Source of the DNA: Antedon mediterranea
Lineage: Eukaryota; Echinodermata; Crinoidea; Comatulida; Antedonidae
NCBI RefSeq assembly: GCF_964355755.1
Contig: NC_092677.1
Coordinates: 14,098,601-14,162,600, forward strand
Reading direction: 5' to 3'
Length of the DNA: 64,000 nt
The notes under the pieces are model-generated. The model saw nothing but the letters and a program-made list of their open reading frames with translations. It was not told the DNA's origin and did no database searches. Shown here one piece after another: positions 55,911-64,000 of the stretch (the first letter of the stretch is position 1; the number at the start of each line of letters is the position of its first letter). The translations under genes were made by a program, and so were the position numbers.

Positions 55911-58900
55911 TAGACACTTTTGTTATGAGGCTGTCGATATCATCTATATACAAAAAATGCTACCTTTAAGTAACAAAATTTAATAGCATCAGCTCTTCAG
56001 ATCTAAATTAACACTGATGATTTTAGAAAAGGAAAGTAGCAATAAAAGAGAAAGAATTTGTAACAAATGGGTTAAAAAATATACTCTAAAAATGTATTTT
56101 TTATTTTATTTAAAAAATCATGAGTCTCCTCTCCTTAATTGCCTAAGTCACACAGCTGACTTAGGCAGAAACACAAAAAAACGATCTGAGCATGTGCAAA
56201 TGTATATAAAAGCACTCAGATAATGTACAGAGGGCAGTATAAAGATATAAGCAGTGAGTTAGGCAGATCATAAGTCAGCTCTCCTTAATTGCCTAAGTCA
56301 CACAGCGGACTTCGGCAAAAACACACAAAAACGATCTCAGCATGTGCAAATGCATATAAAAGCACTCAGATAATGTACAGAAGGCAGATAAAGATATAAG
56401 CAGTGAGTTAGGCAGATCATAAGTCAGCTCTCCTTAATTGCCTAAGTCACACAGCTGACTTAGGTAGAAACACAAAAAATATAGTATATTGATATAAGCA
56501 GTGAGTTAGCCAGATCATAAGTCAGCTCTCCTTAATTGCCTAAGTCACACAGCTGCCTTGGGCAGAAACACAAACAAATATAGTATATTGATATAAGCAG
56601 TGAGTTAGGCAGAAAAACAAACAAAAAATTATTACTTAGACACTTTTGTTATGAGGCTTTCGATATCATCTATATACAAACAATTCTACCTTTAAGTAAC
56701 AAAATTTAATAGCATCAGCTCTTCAGATTAAAATTAACACTGATAATTTTAGAAAAGTAAAGTATCAATAAAAGAGAAAGAATTTGTAACAAATGGGTTA
56801 AAAAATATACTATAAAAATGTATTTCTTATTTTATTTAAAAAACCATGAGTCTCCTCTCCTTAATTGCCTAAGTCACACAGCTGACTTAGGCAGAAACAC
56901 AAAAAAACGATCTGAGCATGTGCAAATGTATATAAAAGCACTCAGATAATGTACAGAGGGCAGTATAAAGATATAAGCAGTGAGTTAGGCAGATCATAAG
57001 TCAGCTCTCCTTAATTGCCTAACTCACACAGCTGACTTAGGCAGAAACACACAAAAACGATCTGAGCATGTGCAAATGCATATAAAAGCACTCAGATAAT
57101 GTACAGAGGGCAGATAAAGATATAAGCAGTGAGTTAGGCAGATCATAAGTCAGCTCTCCTTAATTGCCTAAGTCACACAGCACACTTAGGTAGTAACACA
57201 AACAATATAGTATATTGATATAAGCAGTGAGTTAGGCAGATCATAAGTTAGCTCTCCTTAATTGCCTAAGTCACACAGCTGACTTAGGCAGAAACACAAA
57301 CAATATAGTATATTGGTATAAGCAGTGAGTTAGGTAGATCATAAGTCAGCTCTTCTTAATTGCCTAAGTCACACAGCTGACTTAGGCAGAAACACAAAAA
57401 ATTATGTGATCATGTGCAAATGTATATAAAAGCACTCAGAAAATGTACAGAGGGCAGTATAAAGATATAAGCAGTGAGTTAGGCAGATCATAAGTCAGCT
57501 CTCCTTAATTGCCTAAGTCACACAGCTGACTTAGGCAGAAACACAAACAAATATAGTATATTGATATAAGCAGTGAGTTAGGCAGAAAAACAAACAAAAA
57601 ATTATTACTTAGACACTTTTGTTATGAGGCTGTCGATATCATCTATATAAAAAAAATTCTACCTTTAAGTAACAAAATTTAATAGCATCAGCTCTTCAGA
57701 TTAAAATTAACACTGATGATTTAGAAAAGGAAAGTAGCAATAAAAGAGAAAGAATTTGTAACTAATGGGATAAAAAATATACTATAAAAATGTATTTCTT
57801 ATTTTATTTAAAAAATCATGAGTCTCCTCTCCTTAATTGCCTAAGTCACACAGCTGACTTAGGCAGAAACACACAAAATTATGTGATCATGTGCAAATGT
57901 ATATAAAAGCACTCAGATAATGTACAGAGGGCAGATAAAGATATAAGCAGTGAGTTAGGCAGATCATAAGTCAGCTCTCCTTAATTGCCTAAGTCACACA
58001 GCTGACTTGGGCAGAACACAACAAATATAGTATATTGATATAAGCAGTGAGTTAGGCAGAAAAACAAAAACAAAAATTATGACTTAGACACTTTTGTTAT
58101 GAGGCTGTCGATATCATCTATATACAAAAAATGCTACCTTTAAGTAACATAATTTAATAGCATATTCAGCTCTTCAGATTAAAATTAACACTGATGATTT
58201 TAGAAAAGGAAAGTAGCAATAAAAGAGAAAGAATTTGTAACTAATGGGATAAAAAATATACTATAAAAATGTATTTCTTATTTTATTTAAAAAATCATGA
58301 GTCTCCTCTCCTTAATTGCCTAAGTCACACAGCTGACTTAGGCAGAAACACAAAAAATTATGTGATCATGTGCAAATGTATATAAAAGCACTCAGATAAT
58401 GTACAGAGGGCAGTATAAAGATATAAGCAGTGAGTTAGGCAGATCATAAGTCAGCTCTCCTTAATTGCCTAAGTCACACAGCTGACTTAGGCAGAAACAC
58501 AAACAAATATAGTATATTGATATAAGCAGTGAGTTAGGCAGAAAAACAAACAAAAAATTATTACTTAGACACTTTTGTTATGAGGCTGTCGATATCATCT
58601 ATATACAAAAAATTCTACCTTTAAGTAACAAAATTTAATAGCATCAGCTCTTCAGATTAAAATTAACACTGATGATTTTAGAAAAAGAAAGTATCAATAA
58701 AAGAGAAAGAATTTTTAACAAATGGGTTAAAAAATATAGTATAAAAATGTATTTCTTATTTTATTTAAAAAATCATGAGTCTCCTCTCTTTAATTGCCTA
58801 AGTCACACAGCTGACTTAGGCAGAAACACACAAAAACGATCTGAGCATCATCATAAGTCAGCTCTCCTTTATTGCCTAAGTCACACAGCTGACTTAGGCA

Positions 58901-61135
58901 GAAACACAAAAAATATAGTATATTGATATAAGAAGTGAGTTAAGCAGAAAAACAAAATTATGACTTAAACACTTTTGTTATGAGGCTGTCGATATCATCT
59001 ATATACAAAAAATGCTACCTTTAAGTAACAAAATTTAATAACATATTCAGCTCTTCAGATTAAAATTAACACTGATGATTTTAGAAAAGGGAAGTCGCAA
59101 TAAAAGAGAAAGAATTTGTAACTAATGGGTTAAAAAATATACTCTAAAAATGTATTTCTTATTTTATTTAAAAAATCATGAGTCTCCTCTCCTTAATTGC
59201 CTCAGTCACACAGCTGACTTAGGCAGAAACACACAAAAACGATCTTAGCATGTGCCAATGTATATAAAAGCACTCAGATAATGTACAGAGGGCAGTATAA
59301 AGATATAAGCAGTGTGTTAGGCAGATCATAAGTCAGCTCTCCTTAATTGCCTAAGTCACACAGCTGACTTAGGCAGAAACACAAAAAATATAGTATATTG
59401 ATATAAGCAGTGAGTTAGGCAGAAAAAAAATTATGACTTAGACACTTTTGTTATGAGGCTGTCGATATCATCTATATACAAAAAATGCTACCTTTAAGTA
59501 ACAAAATTTAATAGCATCAGCTCTGCAGATTAAAATTAACACTGATGATTTTAGAAAAGGAAAGTAGCAATAAAAGAGAAAGAATTTGTAACAAATGGGT
59601 TAAAAAATATACTCTAAAAATGTATTTTTTATTTTATTTAAAAAATCATGAGTCTCCTCTCCTTAATTGCCTAAGTCACACAGCTGACTAAGGCAGAAAC
59701 ACAAAAAAACGATCTGAGCATGTGCAAATGTATATAAAAGCACTCAGATAATGTACAGAGGGCAGTTTTAAGATATAAGCAGTGAGTTAGGCAGATCATA
59801 AGTCAGCTCTCCTTAATTGCCTAAGTCAAACAGCGGACTTAGGCAGAAGCACACAAAAACGATCTGAGCATGTGCAAATGTATATAAAAAGCACTCAGAT
59901 AATGTACAGAGGGCAGATAAAGATATAAGCAGTGAGTTAGGCAGATCATAAGTCAGCTCTCCTTAATTGCCTAAGTCACACAGCTGACTTGGGCAGAACA
60001 CAACAAATATAGTATATTGATATAAACAGTGAGTTAGGCAGAAAAACAAAAACAAAAATTATGACTTAGACACTTTTGTTTTGAGGCTGTCGATATCATC
60101 TATATACAAAAAATGCTACCTTTAAGTAACATAATTTAATAGCATATTCAGCTCTTCAGATTAAAATTAACACTGATGATTTTAGAAAAGGAAAGTAGCA
60201 ATAAAAGAGAAAGAATTTGTAACTAATGGGTTAAAAAATATACTATAAAAATGTATTTCTTATTTTATTTAAAAAATCATGAGTCTCCTCTCCTTAATTG
60301 CCTAAGTCACACAGCTGACTTAGGCAGAAACACAAAAAATTATGTGATCATGTGCAAATGTATATAAAAGCACTCAGATAATGTACAGAGGGCAGTATAA
60401 AAATATAAGCAGTGAGTTAGGCAGATCATAAGTCAGCTCTCCTTATTTGCCTAAGTCACACAGCTGACTTAGGCAGAAACACAAACAAATATAGTATTTT
60501 GATATAAGCAGTGAGTTAGGCAGAAAAACAAACAAAAAATTATTACTTAGACACTTTTGTTATGAGGCTGTCGATATCATCTATATACAAACAATTCTAC
60601 CTTTAAGTAACAAAATTTAATAGCATCAGCTCTTCAGATTAAAGTTAACACTGATAATTTTAGAAAAGGAAAGTATCAATAAAAGAGAAAGAATTTTTAA
60701 CAAATGGGTTAAAAAATATAGTATAAAAATGTATTTCTTATTTTATTTAAAAAATCATGAGTCTCCTCTCCTTAATTGCCTAAGTTACACAGCTGACTTA
60801 GGCGGAAACACACAAAAACGATCCGAGCATGTGCAAATGTATATAAAAACACTCAGATAATGTACAAAGGGCAGTATAAAGATATAAGCAGTGAGTTAAG
60901 CAGATCATAAGTCAGCTCTCCTTAATTGCCTAAGTCACACAGCTGACTTAGGCAGAAACACAAAAAATATAGTATATTGATATAAGCAGTGAGTTAGGCA
61001 GAAAAACAAAAACAAAAATTATGACTTAGACACTTTTGTTATGAGGCTGTCGATATCATCTATATACAAAAAATGCTACCTTTAAGTAACATAATTTAAT
61101 AGCATATTCAGCTCTTCAGATTAAAATTAACACTG

Positions 61136-64000
61136 ATGATTTTAGAAAAGGAAAGTAGCAATAAAAGAGAAAGAATTTGTAACAAATGGGTTAAAAAATA
61201 TACTCTAAAAATGTATTTTTTTTTTTATTTAAAAAATCATGAGTCTCCTCTCCTTAATTGCCTAAGTCACACAGCTGACTTAGGCAGAAACACAAAAACC
61301 CGATCTGAGCATGTGCAAATGTATATAAAAGCACTCAGATAATGTACAGTGGGCAGTATAAAGATATAAGCAGTGAGTTAGGCAGATCATAAGTCAGCTC
61401 TCCTTAATTGCCTAAGTCACACAGCGGACTTCGGCAGAAACACACAAAAACGATCTGAGCATGTGCAAATGCATATAAAAGCACTCAGATAATGTACAGA
61501 AGGCAGATAAAGATATAAGCAGTGAGTTAGGCAGATCATAAGTCAGCTCTCCTTAATTGCCTAAGTCACACAGCTGACTTAGGTAGAAACACAAAAAATA
61601 TAGTATATTGATATAAGCAGTGAGTTAGGCAGATCATAAGTCAGCTCTCCTTATTTGCCTAAGTCACACAGCTGACTTGGGCAGAAACACAAACAAATAT
61701 AGTATATTGATATAAGCAGTGAGTTAGGCAGAAAAACAAACAAAAAATTATTACTTAGACACTTTTGTTATGAGGCTTTCGATATCATCTATATACAAAC
61801 AATTCTACCTTTAAGTAACAAAATTTAATAGCTTCAGCTCTTCAGATTAAAATTAACACTGATAATTTTAGAAAAGGAAAGTATCAATAAAAGAGAAAGA
61901 ATTTGTAACAAATGGGTTAAAAAATATACTATAAAAATGTATTTCTTATTTTATTTAAAAAACCATGAGTCTCCTCTCCTTAATTGCCTAAGTCACACAG
62001 CTGACTTAGGCAGAAACACAAAAAAACGATCTGAGCATCATCATAAGTCAGCTCTCCTTTATTGCCTAAGTCACACAGCTGACTTAGGCAGAAACACAAA
62101 AAATATAGTATATTGATATAAGAAGTGAGTTAAGCAGAAAAACAAAATTATGACTTAAACACTTTTGTTATGAGGCTGTCGATATCATCTATATACAAAA
62201 AATGCTACCTTTAAGTAACAAAATTTAATAACATATTCAGCTCTTCAGATTAAAATTAACACTGATGATTTTAGAAAAGGGAAGTCGCAATAAAAGAGAA
62301 AGAATTTGTAACTAATGGGTTAAAAAATATACTATAAAAATGTATTTCTTATTTTATTTAAAAAATCATGAGTCTCCTCTCCTTAATTGCCTAAGTCACA
62401 CAGCTGACTTAGGCAGAAACACAAAAAAATTATGTGATCATGTGCAAATGTATATAAAAGCACTCAGATAATGTACAGAGGGCAGTATAAAGATATAAGC
62501 AGTGAGTTAGGCAGATCATAAGTCAGCTCTCCTTAATTGCCTAAGTCACACAGCTGACTTAGGCAGAAACACAAACAAATATAGTATATTGATATAAGCA
62601 GTGAGTTAGGCAGAAAAACAAACAAAAAATTATTACTTAGACACTTTTGTTATGAGGCTGTCGATATCATCTATATAAAAAAAATTCTACCTTTAAGTAA
62701 CAAAATTTAATAGCATCAGCTCTTCAGATTAAAATTAACACTGATGATTTTAGAAAAGGAAAGTAGCAATAAAAGAGAAAGAATTTGTAACTAATGGGAT
62801 AAAAAATATACTATAAAAATGTATTTCTTATTTTATTTAAAAAATCATGAGTCTCCTCTCCTTAATTGCCTATATCACACAGCTGACTTAGGCAGAAACA
62901 CAAAAACTTTTGTGATCATGTGCAAATGTATATAAAAGCACTCAGATAATGTACAGAGGGCAGATAAAGATATAAGCAGTGAGTTAGGCAGATCATAAGT
63001 CAGCTCTCCTTAATTGCCTAAGTCACACAGCTGACTTGGGCAGAACACAACAAATATAGTATATTGATATAAGCAGTGAGTTAGGCAGAAAAACAAAAAC
63101 AAAAATTATGACTTAGACACTTTTGTTATGAGGCTGTCGATATCATCTATATACAAAAAATGCTACCTTTAAGTAACATAATTTAATAGCATATTCAGCT
63201 CTTCAGATTAAAATTAACACTGATAATTTTAGAAATGGAAATTAGCAATAAAAGAGAAAGAATTTGTAACTAATGGGATAAAAAATATACTATAAAAATG
63301 TATTTCTTATTTTATTAAAAAAATCATGAGTCTCCTCTCCTTAATTGCCTAAGTCACACAGCTGACTTAGGCAGAAACACAAAAAATTATGTGATCATGT
63401 GCAAATGTATATAAAAGCACTCAGATAATGTACAGAGGGCAGTATAAAGATATAAGCAGTGAGTTAGGCAGATCATAAGTCAGCTCTCCTTAATTGCCTA
63501 AGTCACACAGCTGACTTAGGCAGAAACACAAACAAATATAGTATATTGATATAAGCAGTGAGTTAGGCAGAAAAACAAACAAAAAATTATTACTTAGACA
63601 CTTTTGTTATGAGGCTGTCGATATCATCTATATACAAAAAATTCTACCTTTAAGTAACAAAATTTAATAGCATCAGCTCTTCAGATTAAAATTAACACTG
63701 ATAATTTTAGAAAAGGAAAGTATCAATAAAAGAGAAAGAATTTTTAACAAATGGGTTAAAAAATATAGTATAAAAATGTATTTCTTATTTTATTTAAAAA
63801 ATCATGAGTCTCCTCTCCTTAATTGCCTAAGTCACACAGCTGACTTAGGCAGAAACACACAAAAACGATCTGAGCATCATCATAAGTCAGCTCTCCTTTA
63901 TTGCCTAAGTCACACAGCTGACTTAGGCAGAAACACCAAAAAATATAGTATATTGATATAAGAAGTGAGTTAAGCAGAAAAACAAAATTATGACTTAAAC
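61136..64000. repeat. Higher-order block, copy 2
   Basis: Second copy of 49950-52814 with the same unit order. It runs off the window end, so the full length of the duplicated block is unknown. Confidence 0.85.

Larger units (their letters stand above)
45665..64000. repeat. Hierarchical satellite array (>18 kb, open to the right)
   Basis: The array is built of three blocks. T is about 236 bp, from TTATGACTTAGACACTTTTG to AAAAATCATGAGTCTCC, and occurs roughly 36 times by my reading. S is 150 bp (for example 46941 to 47091 to 47241) with the hairpin and TATA-like box. s is about 90 bp, a shortened S ending in AATATAGTATATTGATATAA. The common composite T+S+s is about 476 bp. Extra S units give about 626-782 bp forms and an S deletion (GAGCATCATCATAAGTC) gives about 400 bp forms. 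Larger duplications are superimposed. All units point the same way. It lies in what should be intron 2 of the NRF-like gene. Confidence 0.95.

Noticed and set aside
45665-64000. CRISPR-like array or protein-coding gene family
   Set aside because: Units are long, vary in length and lack short repeat/unique spacer alternation. The genome is eukaryotic, and the open frames follow satellite homogeneity.

Overview
The window is AT-rich eukaryotic DNA with small exons, GT..AG introns, tRNA-derived SINE-like pieces, many short inverted-repeat elements and one large satellite. The three genes are metazoan families. The frequent TAGGCCTA octamer and the kinds of miniature elements present point to a deuterostome, most likely an echinoderm; that assignment is inference, because no search was possible. 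All three genes are on the + strand and none carries an obvious disabling lesion in the exons I could splice. No rRNA, intact tRNA, CRISPR array or viral gene was seen.

Layout. (1) 1-6.93 kb: the last three coding exons of an NDRG (N-myc downstream-regulated) gene, with a poly(A) signal. The intron between the first two exons holds a damaged second copy of part of an NDRG exon, flanked by a 23-bp direct repeat. (2) 6.9-36 kb: gene-poor sequence with SINE-like pieces, (ATC)n microsatellites, a ~60-70 bp minisatellite and inverted-repeat elements. Two short open segments with good splice donors (11.85 kb and 22.78 kb) could each be the first coding exon of the next gene. (3) 36.06-39.43 kb: eight exons of a NETO-like receptor accessory protein (signal peptide, CUB, CUB, LDLa, one membrane helix, cytoplasmic tail). 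With the 22.78 kb exon the spliced frame is 503 codons. (4) 41.1-44.2 kb: an intact-ended but internally damaged DNA transposon. Its termini begin CACAGTG, each followed by a 23-bp spacer and a nonamer-like block, with a 5-bp CGGCG target duplication: the signature of Transib, the superfamily related to RAG1. A separate TTAA-flanked element is nested in it. (5) 44.67-45.22 kb: the first two exons of an NRF-6-like (nose resistant to fluoxetine) membrane acyltransferase gene. (6) 45.66 kb to the window end: more than 18 kb of hierarchical satellite DNA with hairpins and TATA-like boxes. It starts about 450 bp into the intron after the second NRF exon and has no right edge here.

The genes do not form a pathway: NDRG is a cytoplasmic alpha/beta-hydrolase-like protein, NETO is a membrane auxiliary subunit, and NRF-6-like proteins are multi-pass acyltransferases. 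The most notable features are the RSS-like Transib element, the satellite inside an apparent gene, the missing first disulfide in the NETO CUB1 domain, and the duplicated NDRG exon fragment.
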